From: an uncultured Christensenella sp.
GTDB lineage: Bacteria; Bacillota; Clostridia; Christensenellales; Borkfalkiaceae
NCBI GenBank assembly: GCA_910586065.1
Contig: CAJUGI010000007.1
Span: forward strand, 32,171-96,170
Reading direction: 5' to 3'
DNA: 64,000 nucleotides
Positions 50,295 to 58,934 of the stretch are shown piece after piece. Under the pieces are notes generated by a model. The model was given only the letters and a program-made list of their open reading frames with translations, did not search any database and was not told the DNA's origin. The translations under genes and the position numbers were made by a program. Position 1 is the first letter of the stretch. Every line of letters starts with the position of its first letter.

Positions 50295-51010
50295 TGAGTT
50301 TACATAATGTATTCGGCGACGTTGGAGCAGGCAAGACCGCATTTTTAATGTTACAGCTTGCAAAGCTGTACTTCGAGCGCGGGCAAGAGATTTTGGAAAA
50401 TTCTTGCCGCATAATCGACGAAGAAAACAAAAAGCGTAAAACGCCGCTTAAATACCCCGACAGAGTGCCGATATACTGTAATTTCAAAGTTCAGATACCG
50501 AACCCCGATGGGAGCATATACGAGCCTTACGAAATAAAAGGCTCTCAAATCGGTATAGGCAAAAAATATAAAAAGCTGTTTCCAGGCGCGGTAATAATCA
50601 TTGACGAAGCGCAAAACGAGTTTAACTCCAAAAACGATTTAGCGCGCGCCGTAAGCGCATTTTTTGAAAAGCACCGACACGCAGATTTTGAAATTTGGAT
50701 AGCTTCGCAACGTCCTATTCTGATAAATAAAGACATACGCGACTTATGCCGCCACTTTATCCAAATTTACAAGCTTGCTAAAATCGTTGCGCCGTTTGAT
50801 ATAATTTGTGCCTTGAAATGGCATTGCCGCGAGTTCGACAGCCGCGCCGACGTTGACGAATACGTTGAATTATCCAAATCAGATAAAGGCGATTCAATTA
50901 ACTATCGCGAAACCGTTTACAACGATAGCGGCGATATTTTAGATTATTTTGATAGTAAATCTTGTCTAAGCGAATTTTTCCCCGAGGAGGGCAACAATTA
51001 TGCGAATTAA
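50294..51010 (+). CDS. Zot/pI-like morphogenesis ATPase of an inovirus
   Basis: A 238-residue P-loop ATPase of the zonular occludens toxin (Zot)/gene I family, the hallmark of filamentous phages, which drives virion assembly and extrusion at the membrane. Walker A is GDVGAGKT (residues 8-15) and Walker B is AVIIIDEAQNEF near residue 98-108. The diagnostic KHRHADFEIWIASQRP and NKDIRDLCRHF follow, like the HRHxxxDIxxxTQ...IR block of known Zot proteins. Unusually the transmembrane helix and outer domain that normally follow are missing (typical length 350-450), so membrane attachment must come from a partner. It overlaps both neighbours. Confidence 0.88.
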   Translation: MSLHNVFGDVGAGKTAFLMLQLAKLYFERGQEILENSCRIIDEENKKRKTPLKYPDRVPIYCNFKVQIPNPDGSIYEPYEIKGSQIGIGKKYKKLFPGAVIIIDEAQNEFNSKNDLARAVSAFFEKHRHADFEIWIASQRPILINKDIRDLCRHFIQIYKLAKIVAPFDIICALKWHCREFDSRADVDEYVELSKSDKGDSINYRETVYNDSGDILDYFDSKSCLSEFFPEEGNNYAN

Positions 51011-51683
51011 AAAACGTAATAAGCGCGGCGAACGTTATTTGCCGCTTGACGATATAAAGAAAATCGACGACGAGTTTTTATCGGAAATGGAAAACGTAAA
51101 GCGTCGGTTAAGCAATGTTAAAGACCTCGATATAATAAAAGCCTTTCAGCAAGTATTATTGAGCGCGTATAACGCGGCAATAGAGCTTAAAATGCTTGAA
51201 AGTGAAGTCGATTACGAAATAAGGCTTGCACAAATCAAAGCCCGCAGGCAAGAGGTTAAACCCTTGCGGCGCGGTTGGTGGTGGCGGTTAATCTTCCAAC
51301 CGCTTACGAACCGCGCGCAAGACATAATCGAAGAGCGCGCCGAACTCGATGCAGATATACGGCATACGGCGTTAGAAAACGAAATCGATAACGACCGCAA
51401 GCAATTGCAACCCGAGGAGGACGAAGAAAAACCGTCTAAGCGCAAGCTTAAACGTGCTATGCGGGATAAGCTTAAAAAGGTTATTGAAACGGCTGACAAT
51501 GCCGACGTTAACGAAGTTCTGAACGAACCAAAGCACCTCGCTTCGGACGTACAGGAGCCGCCGCAAGGTGCCGGACAATTGCCCGGGCAAATAATGTTGG
51601 ACGACGTGCAAAAGCTAACGCAGGCACAGCCAGGAACACGCAGACCACGCCCGCCGAGAAGTTGCAGAAAACCGCCAACGTAA
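51000..51683 (+). CDS. Charged coiled-coil protein downstream of Zot (227 aa)
   Basis: Not recognised. Highly charged helices (residues 15-120 and 140-190) around a Trp-rich patch RRGWWWRLIFQPL that could lie on the membrane surface. The last 20 residues (Arg/Pro-rich) look out of character; a +1 frame in the same place reads HADHARREVAENRQRKAMS and stops at about 51692, so a frameshift near 51630 is possible. It overlaps Zot by 11 nt. It could supply the membrane contact that the short Zot lacks; this is inference. Confidence 0.55.
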   Translation: MRIKKRNKRGERYLPLDDIKKIDDEFLSEMENVKRRLSNVKDLDIIKAFQQVLLSAYNAAIELKMLESEVDYEIRLAQIKARRQEVKPLRRGWWWRLIFQPLTNRAQDIIEERAELDADIRHTALENEIDNDRKQLQPEEDEEKPSKRKLKRAMRDKLKKVIETADNADVNEVLNEPKHLASDVQEPPQGAGQLPGQIMLDDVQKLTQAQPGTRRPRPPRSCRKPPT

Positions 51684-51843
51684 GGCAATGAGCTAAACTC
51701 CGACAAGGGGCAACACTTCTTTATTAGTAAAAAATAAAGTGAAAGAGATAGGCGCGCCCGCGTGGGCAAGGGGCGTAGCTGCCAACGCAGGCGCGCCGAA
51801 CTGTTTCTATAAATCGGGGTCTCGGGGCAGAGCCCCGCGCATT

Positions 51844-52108
51844 ATTAAAACGGTCGTCAAAAATGCGCACCGTGTGCCCACAAGAAATATAAGGAGCAAA
51901 AGACAATGAAAAATGGAATAAATTACAGTTGCGATGATTGTAAGAACGCGCAGGCAGCGTTTAAGAGCCGCAACACCGCAAGGAAAGCGGGTTGGGCTGT
52001 TGCGGGTGATTATAAATTTTGTTATTGTCCGCAATGTGCGCCCTTTCACCGCTTCGGCGCGGCAATCAAAGCCAACAAGCGCGCCGAACCGCCGCAACTT
52101 CCCGACGG
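51844..52108 (+). repeat. 265-bp inverted repeat shared with element B
   Basis: Counterpart of 38368-38632. It covers the zinc-knuckle gene and about 60 bp before it. The 160 bp upstream (51684-51843) hold a CGGGGC/GCCCCG hairpin and no gene. Confidence 0.85.
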
Positions 52109-52139
52109 CTGGGAGCAATTGAAAATTGTAAATTTATAA
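51906..52139 (+). CDS. Zinc-knuckle small protein (element C copy)
   Basis: A 77-residue protein, identical over its first 68 residues to the element B copy at 38343. Cys pairs in SCDDCKN and CYCPQCAPFH. The ribosome site is AAGGAGC. It precedes the replication-type gene in both elements. Confidence 0.75.
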   Translation: MKNGINYSCDDCKNAQAAFKSRNTARKAGWAVAGDYKFCYCPQCAPFHRFGAAIKANKRAEPPQLPDGWEQLKIVNL

Positions 52140-52154
52140 CAATAAGGTAATGCA

Positions 52155-53228
52155 ATGACGGAAACGGCAAACTTACAATTGAATAATTTAATACCATTGC
52201 CGTTTGCGCAACCGTATATAAAAATCCCCACGGGCTTAAAAGACTTGCCGAGCGGCGAGCAGCTTATCGGCGGATTGTTTTATAGTTTTTCGGGCGTACA
52301 AGATAACGACGGTATTTACTCCACTATAAGCCGCACCCGCAAGGCAATGAAAGACAGTTTACTGTTATCGTTCGCGACCTTAACCCGCGGCATTACGAAT
52401 TTAACCAAAAGCGGTTACGTTTCGAGATTGTCGCGCGACGTGTACATATTCAACCGCGACAAGCTACACTCGCCTGACGAGTTCACGCGCATAGAGTTTA
52501 ATGAAATTGCCGCAATTATGGACGGTTGTAACCGCGTGCAGGGCGTAAGACTACGCGTTTTTGCGTGGTTTAACGCGCGTTGCAACAACGATAAGAAGAG
52601 TGACGACAGGGAAACGGAAGCTCTTCGCAAGAAGCATAAGGTCAAGGCAAGTTATGCTGATATTGCCGCCGCGGTCGGGTGCAGTGAAAGGCAAGCAATC
52701 CGCGCCGTAAAATGGCTAATGAAACACAAGTACATACACCGCCCGAAAGACGACAAGGGCATAAGCTCAACGCATAAGAGCGTTTACACGCTTGACCGCG
52801 CGTATTGGCGGCGCAAGAAACGCAGAGAAACGACGCCCGCCGACGTTCCAGAACCCGAGCAAACACCCGAGCAGAAAGCCACGGCAGTTCGGCAATTATG
52901 GTTGGAAGAAGTTTCCGAACGCGCTAAGAACGAAGCCGAACGCAATGCGCAACGGGCAAGGCGTAACGAGCGTTATATGCTTGCGCATAGTAAGGTTGTA
53001 GGATTTGATATAGAAATCGCTTTTAAGGGGCTACACGACCCTGTAACGGCGGCAAAGCTCGAAGTAGAGCGTGCGCATTGGTTATCGGAAGAAACTGCCG
53101 CGCTTAAAGCGTTGGGCTTGTCGGCGGAGCTTCTGGACGAAGAGTATTTATTTAAGCTCTATTCCGCGGGCGGTGCGCCGCCAGACGGCAATAAATTTGT
53201 AGGTGCAGGCGAACTGAATAAAAAATAA
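52155..53228 (+). CDS. Putative replication initiator of element C (twin winged helix)
   Basis: A 357-residue basic protein. A first winged-helix-like region (residues about 45-100, TRKAMKDSLLLSFATLTRGITNL...SGYVSRLSRD) and a second (about 160-205, ASYADIAAAVGCSERQAIRAVKWL) are followed by an Arg/Glu-rich helical stretch. It occupies the same slot as the 320-residue protein of element B, with direct repeats downstream, which points to an iteron-type initiator. I see no HUH endonuclease motif, so rolling-circle initiation is not supported. A regulator is the alternative. The terminator at 53285-53313 follows. Confidence 0.55.
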   Translation: MTETANLQLNNLIPLPFAQPYIKIPTGLKDLPSGEQLIGGLFYSFSGVQDNDGIYSTISRTRKAMKDSLLLSFATLTRGITNLTKSGYVSRLSRDVYIFNRDKLHSPDEFTRIEFNEIAAIMDGCNRVQGVRLRVFAWFNARCNNDKKSDDRETEALRKKHKVKASYADIAAAVGCSERQAIRAVKWLMKHKYIHRPKDDKGISSTHKSVYTLDRAYWRRKKRRETTPADVPEPEQTPEQKATAVRQLWLEEVSERAKNEAERNAQRARRNERYMLAHSKVVGFDIEIAFKGLHDPVTAAKLEVERAHWLSEETAALKALGLSAELLDEEYLFKLYSAGGAPPDGNKFVGAGELNKK

Positions 53229-53284
53229 AAGCGCAAATACGGGTTGCGCTTTTAGTCGTTCGATAATTTAAATATAAAGCCCGC

Positions 53285-53313
53285 CCCGACTTCGAGAACG
53301 GAGTCGGGTTTTT
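53285..53313 (+). terminator. Terminator of the element C late operon
   Basis: A 7-bp perfect stem CCCGACT/AGTCGGG with a 10-nt loop and five T residues. Confidence 0.8.
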
Positions 53314-53325
53314 AATTTCCTGTAT

Positions 53326-53390
53326 CTTATGACATTATGAAAAATATGTAATCAAAAAATCATAAGTAAAAGTATCGTAAAGTCATAAGT
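53326..53390 (+). repeat. Short repeats, candidate replication origin of element C
   Basis: TCATAAGT at 53360 and 53383 (23 bp apart) and the inverted CTTATGA at 53326, in very AT-rich sequence just after the replication-type gene. They mirror the location of the 22-bp iterons in element B. Confidence 0.45.
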
Positions 53391-53900
53391 GTATACATAT
53401 ATAAACGAACGAAAACAACTTTTTACGCATTTTAAGCGGCGCGGAGCGTTTGGAAGTGAATGCGGTGGGCGTTCGCGCGGGTGTGCACCGTGCGGGCGGT
53501 TACGCTCTGGGCGCGAACGCAGAACGCAAGGAAAAGCAAATAAAGTGTGGTATTATGTAGCCGAGCCGAAGCGGTTTTTATATGGGCTGTGTGAAACATT
53601 GCAAAGTAGAGCTTTGCGGGTGCAGTGCAGTAACGAGCCGCGCCCCATCGCGTTCGCCAACACCGAGAAACAAAGGCGAATCGCCTTAGCGAGATAACTT
53701 GACTTCGATTATTGACGGCGCCGCTTCGCCCGGGAACTCGGCGCAGCTCTACGGCTCGGAAACTTAACTCAGAACCTTGACCCCCGCCCGCAAGGCGATT
53801 CCGTTCGGTAGCGTTCCCGCGCGTTCCCTTGCCCCCGCGCGGATTATCGGAGCAATAAAAAGCCCGCCGAAACGTCGGCGGGTATGCAAACGGCTTTTAA
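53391..53900. other. GC-rich gene-free region of element C
   Basis: About 500 bp without a convincing gene. It has several short stems (for example GCAAAG/CTTTGC near 53600, and GCCGAAACGTCGGC near 53864). A weak plus-strand reading frame here is Arg-rich and shows no coding character. By position it could hold the packaging signal or origin of the inovirus. Confidence 0.4.
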
Positions 53901-53922
53901 GTTGGGACTGAATTGGGACTAA
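53901..53922 (-). repeat. Putative integrase arm repeats, element C right end
   Basis: Exact 22-bp copy of 44385-44406, 54 bp from the attachment core in the tRNA. Confidence 0.6.
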
Positions 53923-53975
53923 ATGTTTAAAAAGGATAAAAAACGGGCAAAAATAAGCATTTTTACCCGTTTTTA

Positions 53976-54050
53976 TGGCTGGGGTAGCTGGATTTGAACC
54001 AACGAATGACGGAGTCAGAGTCCGTTGCCTTACCGCTTGGCGACACCCCA
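53976..54050 (-). tRNA. tRNA-Gln (anticodon CTG), integration target
   Basis: A 75-nt cloverleaf on the minus strand with encoded CCA. The acceptor TGGGGTG pairs with TACCCCA, and the anticodon stem ACGGA/TCCGT encloses loop CTCTGAC, giving CTG (codon CAG). The 45 bp at its 3' end are repeated exactly at 44237 and in diverged form at 36341 and 26787, so it is the attachment site of the element array and is restored at the right end of element C. Confidence 0.93.
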
Positions 54051-54236
54051 ATTTTTATATTAAAAACCAAACAACCCGTTTGATTATGGAATTATTATAT
54101 AAAACAATATAAAAAAATTCAAGCGATTTTAACGTGTTTCTTTCAATTTTTACATATCATTGAAAATTTGTTTGCCGAAACTTAAAATGTAATACTGAAA
54201 AATCCGCAATTCTAAGCGGTTATTTTTTTATAACCG

Positions 54237-54266
54237 TTGAAATGTGTTGCGGTGCCGTGCTATAAT
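54237..54266 (+). promoter_or_regulatory. Promoter of the GH3 gene with ultra-short leader
   Basis: TTGAAA at 54237-54242, 18-bp spacer, TATAAT at 54261-54266. The ATG is at 54278, so only about 4-6 nt of leader are expected and no ribosome site exists. A CGGTTAT/ATAACCG hairpin (about 54216-54237) overlaps the -35 element. Confidence 0.65.
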
Positions 54267-54277
54267 AAATATTAATT

Positions 54278-56713
54278 ATGGAAAAAACAAGCAAACTTTT
54301 GTCGGAGCTAACGCTCGAAGAAAAAGCGGCTCTCGTTTCCGGTACGGATTTTATGCATACAAATCCTGTGCCGCGTCTGAATATTCCTTCACTGTGTATG
54401 GCGGACGGACCTAACGGATTAAGAAAACAGACGGGTGAGCAAGACAACGGAATATCAAAAAGCGAACCCTCGACAGCGTTTCCGACTGCGGCAACGCTTG
54501 CCTGCGGGTGGAACGAAGAAAACGCCCGCCGTACAGGTGAAGCCATTGCGGAGGAGTGCCGCTATTACGGCGTGCACTTGTTGCTGGGACCCGGAGTAAA
54601 CATAAAGCGTAATCCGTTGTGCGGACGCAATTTCGAATATTTTTCCGAAGATTCTTATCTCGCCGGCAAGCTCGCGGCGGCGGAAATAAACGGAATTCAA
54701 GGCAAAGGGGTGGGGGCGTGCGTAAAACACTTTGCCGTTAACAACAGTGAAAGTTATCGGTTTATGGGGGACAGTATAGCGGACGAACGGGCAATCCGCG
54801 AAATTTATTTAAAGGCGTTTGAAATCGTAGTAAAAGAAGCTGAACCATACGCATTGATGTGCGCATATAATCGCGTAAACGGCATTTTTTGCTCTGAAAA
54901 TAAATGGCTTTTAAAAGACATACTGCGCGGTGAATGGGGATATGAAGGAACCGTAATAACCGACTGGGGCGCAATCCGCGACAGAGCGGAAGCGGTAAAG
55001 GCCCGTCTTGGGTTGGAGATGCCGGGGGATACGCGTATCTGTCGTAAGCGTATTTTGGATACCGTTAAAAGCGGTGAACTTGATATATCGCTTTTGGACG
55101 ATTGCGTGCGGGATATATTGCGGTTAATAAATAAATGTACCGCTGTAAATTCGCCGCCTAATGCGGATTTCGATGCGCACCACGCGCTTGCCGCCGAGAT
55201 TGCCGCCGATTGTGCGGTTTTAATGAAAAACGACGGCGTATTACCACTTAAAAAGAAAGGAAAGTACTGCATATCAGGGGAGCTTTTCGAAAAGATGCGA
55301 TATCAGGGGGCGGGAAGCTCGATGATAAATCCCACAAGGCTGACTTCTCCTAAAGACGCTTTTATACAGTGCGGAATCGATTTCGTTTACTCCCGCGGTT
55401 ATTCCGCAAATACTACCGCTACGGATGATAATTTAATTTCGTCCGCCGTTGCGGAAAGCCGCGGATATGAAAGCGTTTTAGTGTTCGCCGGACTGACGGA
55501 TTTGATTGAGAGCGAGGGGCGCGACCGTGAAAATTTGCGTTTGCCGCAAAACCAGCTTGATTTGATTGACGCGCTAATAAATGCGGGTAAAAAGCCCGTA
55601 ATCGTGCTCTTTGGCGGGTCGGTTGTCGAACTGCCGTTTGCGGATAAAGTTTCCGCAATACTCAATATGGTTTTGCCGGGGCAAAACGGCGGCGACGCCG
55701 TTTGCAAACTGCTTTTCGGTGAAGTGAATCCGAGCGGCAGGCTGTCCGAAACATGGGTTAAAAGTTACGATGACGTGCCGTTCGGCGAAGAATTTTCAAA
55801 ATCGCAGAACGAAGTATATAAAGAGAGCGTATTTGTGGGTTACCGTTATTACGCCTCCTTTGAAAAGCCCGTTGCTTTTCCGTTTGGTTACGGACTATCG
55901 TATACAAATTTCGAATACACAGATTTTAATATCAGGCATAGCGGCGAAAGAGTAATTGCGGAATGTACGGTTACAAACGCGGGTGGTTTTGACGGCGGTG
56001 AAGTCGTTCAGCTTTATGTTCGCCCGCCGGCGGGCGGGGTTTTTAAGCCGCTTAAGGAGTTGCGCGCCTTTACTAAAATTTATTTAAAAGCGGGTGAAAG
56101 TAAACGGGTGGCGCTTGAATTTGAAACCGACGATTTGAAGTACTTTAACGTGAAGCTTGAACGTCGGGTGTTAGAGGGCGGGGTATACAGGCTTGAAATA
56201 AGCAAAGACTGCCTTTCGCCGATTTTAACCGGCAGTTTCGCCGTGGACGGCGAAACTGTTGAATTGCCTTACGAAACGGAAATAAACGAGACATATGGCG
56301 GGGGGTATCTGCAAAATGTAACCGACGGATTCTTTGAAAAAATGAGCGGGCTTAAAATCCCGCCGTTGCCGCCGAGAAAACCGGTTACTCTTGAAAGTCC
56401 GTTTATTGACTTAAAATACACGTTTTTCGGCAGAATTTTATATTCGGCGGTAATGAGTGTGCCGGCAAAACAGTTAAAAAAAGCGCTGAAATTGCCCAAA
56501 GGAGCTGAACGCGACAATGCGGTTAAGGGCGCGGAATTTTTAAAAAGTATTTTAAACAGTAATTGTCTGGCTTCAATGTCCATGACCACAACTCGCTTGC
56601 CGTATAACTTTGCCGAGGGTATGGTTTTGTTTTCAAACGGGCATATGTTGAGGGCAATCAAAAAATTCTGCACAAAAATCAAAGTGCCAAAGCTCCCTAA
56701 AGATAAAAAGTGA
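54278..56713 (+). CDS. Glycoside hydrolase family 3 beta-glucosidase
   Basis: An 811-residue cytoplasmic GH3 enzyme without signal peptide, which would release beta-linked glucose (or another sugar) from oligosaccharides. The N-terminal barrel shows ADGPNGLRKQ, GPGVNIKRNPLCGRNFEYFSED, CVKHFAVNNSE and the nucleophile Asp in VITDWGAI (near residue 229). The second alpha/beta domain follows (AVLMKNDGVLPLKKKG, VVLPGQNGG-type region near 465), then a fibronectin-III-like domain (VVQLYVRPPAGG...KELRAF, about 570-660). The last 110 residues form a helical tail seen in Clostridia homologues. Confidence 0.93.
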   Translation: MEKTSKLLSELTLEEKAALVSGTDFMHTNPVPRLNIPSLCMADGPNGLRKQTGEQDNGISKSEPSTAFPTAATLACGWNEENARRTGEAIAEECRYYGVHLLLGPGVNIKRNPLCGRNFEYFSEDSYLAGKLAAAEINGIQGKGVGACVKHFAVNNSESYRFMGDSIADERAIREIYLKAFEIVVKEAEPYALMCAYNRVNGIFCSENKWLLKDILRGEWGYEGTVITDWGAIRDRAEAVKARLGLEMPGDTRICRKRILDTVKSGELDISLLDDCVRDILRLINKCTAVNSPPNADFDAHHALAAEIAADCAVLMKNDGVLPLKKKGKYCISGELFEKMRYQGAGSSMINPTRLTSPKDAFIQCGIDFVYSRGYSANTTATDDNLISSAVAESRGYESVLVFAGLTDLIESEGRDRENLRLPQNQLDLIDALINAGKKPVIVLFGGSVVELPFADKVSAILNMVLPGQNGGDAVCKLLFGEVNPSGRLSETWVKSYDDVPFGEEFSKSQNEVYKESVFVGYRYYASFEKPVAFPFGYGLSYTNFEYTDFNIRHSGERVIAECTVTNAGGFDGGEVVQLYVRPPAGGVFKPLKELRAFTKIYLKAGESKRVALEFETDDLKYFNVKLERRVLEGGVYRLEISKDCLSPILTGSFAVDGETVELPYETEINETYGGGYLQNVTDGFFEKMSGLKIPPLPPRKPVTLESPFIDLKYTFFGRILYSAVMSVPAKQLKKALKLPKGAERDNAVKGAEFLKSILNSNCLASMSMTTTRLPYNFAEGMVLFSNGHMLRAIKKFCTKIKVPKLPKDKK

Positions 56714-56723
56714 ACAATAAATT

Positions 56724-56758
56724 AAGCGCCGCGGAGGTTAAACTTCCGCGGCGCTTTT
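56724..56758. terminator. Bidirectional terminator between GH3 and ComF genes
   Basis: A 12-bp perfect stem AAGCGCCGCGGA/TCCGCGGCGCTT with T residues on both sides, between convergent genes. Confidence 0.85.
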
Positions 56759-57541
56759 GTTGTTATCTGAAAGGTTTTTAATGTTTTTACGCGTATTTTT
56801 CAATCGAAGTTCGTTTTCTTCACGTGTTTTCTTTTGTTGCTTGTCTTCAACCGAAGCGACGGACGCAAAGCAGACTTCTTTTGCCCCTGCTTTTAAAAGA
56901 GTTTTACACATTTCTTCGGCGGTTGCTCCCGTCGTCAGAACGTCGTCAAGACATAAAACGGTTTTTCCGTTTACTGAATTTTTATCCGTAACTTTAAAGC
57001 ACCCTTTAAGATTGCTTTCGCGCTCTTTTTGTGAAAGACCCTTTTGCCCCGCAGTTTCTTTAACCTTGATTACGGCGTTTTTAACAACGGGAATACCCGT
57101 CCGTATTGACAACGCGTCCGCCAAAAGTTTAACCTGATTATATCCGCGTTTTCTTTGCGCTTTTTTAGTCATGGGAACGTAAACTATTAAGTCCGGTCTG
57201 GGAAGTCCGGATATTTTCTCGGACAGTAAATCCGCGAAATATTCCTTTAAATATCCGTAACCGTTTTTGTATTTTGCAATTAGCGCAACCGCCGCGCCTT
57301 CGTAAACAAGGGAGGACACGGCTTTTTTAAACGCCGGCAACTTGTTTTTGCATTCGCTGCAAATTTCGGGCAGTATCGTCATTCTTCCGCAAACGGGACA
57401 AGTATTTCCGTTATTGAAATGCAGTTGTTTAATGCAGTCGGGGCAGATATTTGTGCCGAAAGTTTCCCGCCCGCAGACGTCGCAGGTATAATTAGTCGGA
57501 AACAAAGCGTCTTTAACAGATTTTATAAATTTATCGAACAT
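56738..57541 (-). CDS. comF: ComF-family phosphoribosyltransferase-like protein
   Basis: A 267-residue protein with an N-terminal double zinc finger (CDVCGRETFGTNICPDC, then CPVCGRMTILPEICSEC) and a type I phosphoribosyltransferase domain with the PRPP-binding motif VLCLDDVLTTGAT. ComF takes part in uptake of single-stranded DNA during natural transformation in several bacteria; the molecular role is not settled. A C-terminal extension of about 45 charged residues (EDKQQKKTREENELRLK...) goes beyond the usual length of about 225. It overlaps the upstream gene by 19 nt. Confidence 0.85.
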   Translation of the reverse strand: MFDKFIKSVKDALFPTNYTCDVCGRETFGTNICPDCIKQLHFNNGNTCPVCGRMTILPEICSECKNKLPAFKKAVSSLVYEGAAVALIAKYKNGYGYLKEYFADLLSEKISGLPRPDLIVYVPMTKKAQRKRGYNQVKLLADALSIRTGIPVVKNAVIKVKETAGQKGLSQKERESNLKGCFKVTDKNSVNGKTVLCLDDVLTTGATAEEMCKTLLKAGAKEVCFASVASVEDKQQKKTREENELRLKNTRKNIKNLSDNNKSAAEV

Positions 57542-58236
57542 AAATCTTTTATGACTTCGCCTGCGGCAATCAATCCGGCTACGGCAGGAACGAAAGCAAT
57601 GCTCGCCGGCGGTATTTTTCCGTTCTCAGCCGGTTGTATGCAGCGCGGAGATAAGGGAGGTTCCGTGGAATAAATTACTTTAAGCCGTTCGATTCCGCGT
57701 TTTTTCAGCTCGCGCCGCATCACGCGCGCAAGCGGACAAACCGAAGTTTCGGATATATCGCCGGCTTTAAATGCGGCGGGATTCAGTTTGTTGCCGGCAC
57801 CCATACAGCTGATAATCCGCACTCCGCTTTTTTTTGCGTTTTCAGCGAGTGCGATTTTTGCGGAAACTGTGTCTATTGCGTCTACGATATAGTCGTACGC
57901 GCCCAAATCTATTTCGTTTGCATTATCAGGCAGATAAAACAATTTTACGGCCCGCGCAGTGCAGGCGGGGTTGATTTCGGCAATTCTTTCCACGGCGACG
58001 TCGGCTTTGAACTTGCCGATAGTCTTTTCCGTTGCCAAAAGCTGACGGTTTAAATTCGAAACGCTTATTTTATCGTTGTCTATAATATCAATCGCCCCGA
58101 TTCCGCTTCGGCAAAGAGCTTCTATGCAATGTCCGCCCACGCCGCCGGCGCCGAATACTGCAACACGGAATCCTGAAAGCTTTTCAACGTTTTCTTTTCC
58201 TATCAGGAGCGCGGTTCTTGAAAATTTTTCGTCCAT
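57523..58236 (-). CDS. tcdA: tRNA threonylcarbamoyladenosine dehydratase (TcdA/ThiF family)
   Basis: A 237-residue E1-like ATP-dependent enzyme that cyclises t6A37 in ANN-reading tRNAs to ct6A. The nucleotide-binding motif is VAVFGAGGVGGHCIEAL, with DNDKISVSNLNRQLLA, DYIVDAIDTVSAK and SCMGAGNKLNP typical of TcdA rather than MoeB (no CxxC zinc pairs). The start MDEKFSRT at 58236 directly follows the KtrA stop, and an upstream in-frame ATG would lie inside KtrA. In one operon with ktrA and comF. Confidence 0.87.
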   Translation of the reverse strand: MDEKFSRTALLIGKENVEKLSGFRVAVFGAGGVGGHCIEALCRSGIGAIDIIDNDKISVSNLNRQLLATEKTIGKFKADVAVERIAEINPACTARAVKLFYLPDNANEIDLGAYDYIVDAIDTVSAKIALAENAKKSGVRIISCMGAGNKLNPAAFKAGDISETSVCPLARVMRRELKKRGIERLKVIYSTEPPLSPRCIQPAENGKIPPASIAFVPAVAGLIAAGEVIKDLCSINL

Positions 58237-58237
58237 T

Positions 58238-58891
58238 TTACTTTTGTTTGTTCGCAAATGCAAGAATTATTTCGGTGTTTCCGAAAACTACGAGGTGGTC
58301 GCCTTCGTCGAATACGTAATTTGCGTCAAGCGCCGGTATTACGTTTTTATCTTTTTTAATTGTAAGCACGTTTAAGGAATGTTTTCCGCGCGGATTTATT
58401 TCCACAAGCGTTTTGCCAATCCATTTGGCGGGTACGGCAATTTCGAAGATGGAGTGCTTTGAATCCAGTTCGATATAGTCGAATACTTTTTTGGAATTGA
58501 GCTTAACCGCAAGTTTTTCGGCCAGGTCGTGATTGGGATAAACCACTTCGTCGGCGCCTACGCGGAACAGGAACTTTCTCTGAATATCGGTATTTGCCTT
58601 TGAAACTACGTATTTTGCACCCAAATCTTTTAATATAGACGTTATTTCCAAAGAGCTTTGAAAGTCGTCTCCGATTGCAACAACGCACGCGTCGAAGGAG
58701 GGAATGTCAAGCGATTTAAGGTTGTCGGCATTCATGCAGTTTGCAATGACGGCGCCCGAATATTTGGGAGCAAGTGAATTTATTATATCTTCGTTTTTGT
58801 CGGCAATCATAACTTCGTTGCCCATATTTACGAGTTTTTCGCCTAAAGCCTGACCGAACATACCCATGCCGATTAATAACACAGATTTCAT
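58238..58891 (-). CDS. ktrA: Potassium uptake regulatory subunit (KtrA/TrkA)
   Basis: A 217-residue RCK protein. The RCK_N Rossmann domain opens with VLLIGMGMFGQALGEKL and covers residues 1-130, followed by a compact RCK_C domain (ISIFEIAVP, FDEGDHLVVFG). It gates the KtrB channel according to bound ATP/ADP. AGGAGA precedes the ATG. It lies 43 bp after ktrB. Confidence 0.9.
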   Translation of the reverse strand: MKSVLLIGMGMFGQALGEKLVNMGNEVMIADKNEDIINSLAPKYSGAVIANCMNADNLKSLDIPSFDACVVAIGDDFQSSLEITSILKDLGAKYVVSKANTDIQRKFLFRVGADEVVYPNHDLAEKLAVKLNSKKVFDYIELDSKHSIFEIAVPAKWIGKTLVEINPRGKHSLNVLTIKKDKNVIPALDANYVFDEGDHLVVFGNTEIILAFANKQK

Positions 58892-58934
58892 ATATTTCTC
58901 CTGATTGCCCCCGCAATATGCGGGAGTTTAAAAT

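Noticed and set aside
37358..53228. HUH rolling-circle endonuclease expected for an inovirus or satellite
   Set aside because: Neither Rep-type protein nor any other product of B or C shows a His-hydrophobic-His motif with a downstream catalytic Tyr, so rolling-circle initiation is not claimed.
53389..53697. A 102-residue reading frame at the right end of element C
   Set aside because: Arg/Cys-rich low-complexity product, no ribosome site, GC-rich hairpin region; more likely non-coding origin or packaging sequence.
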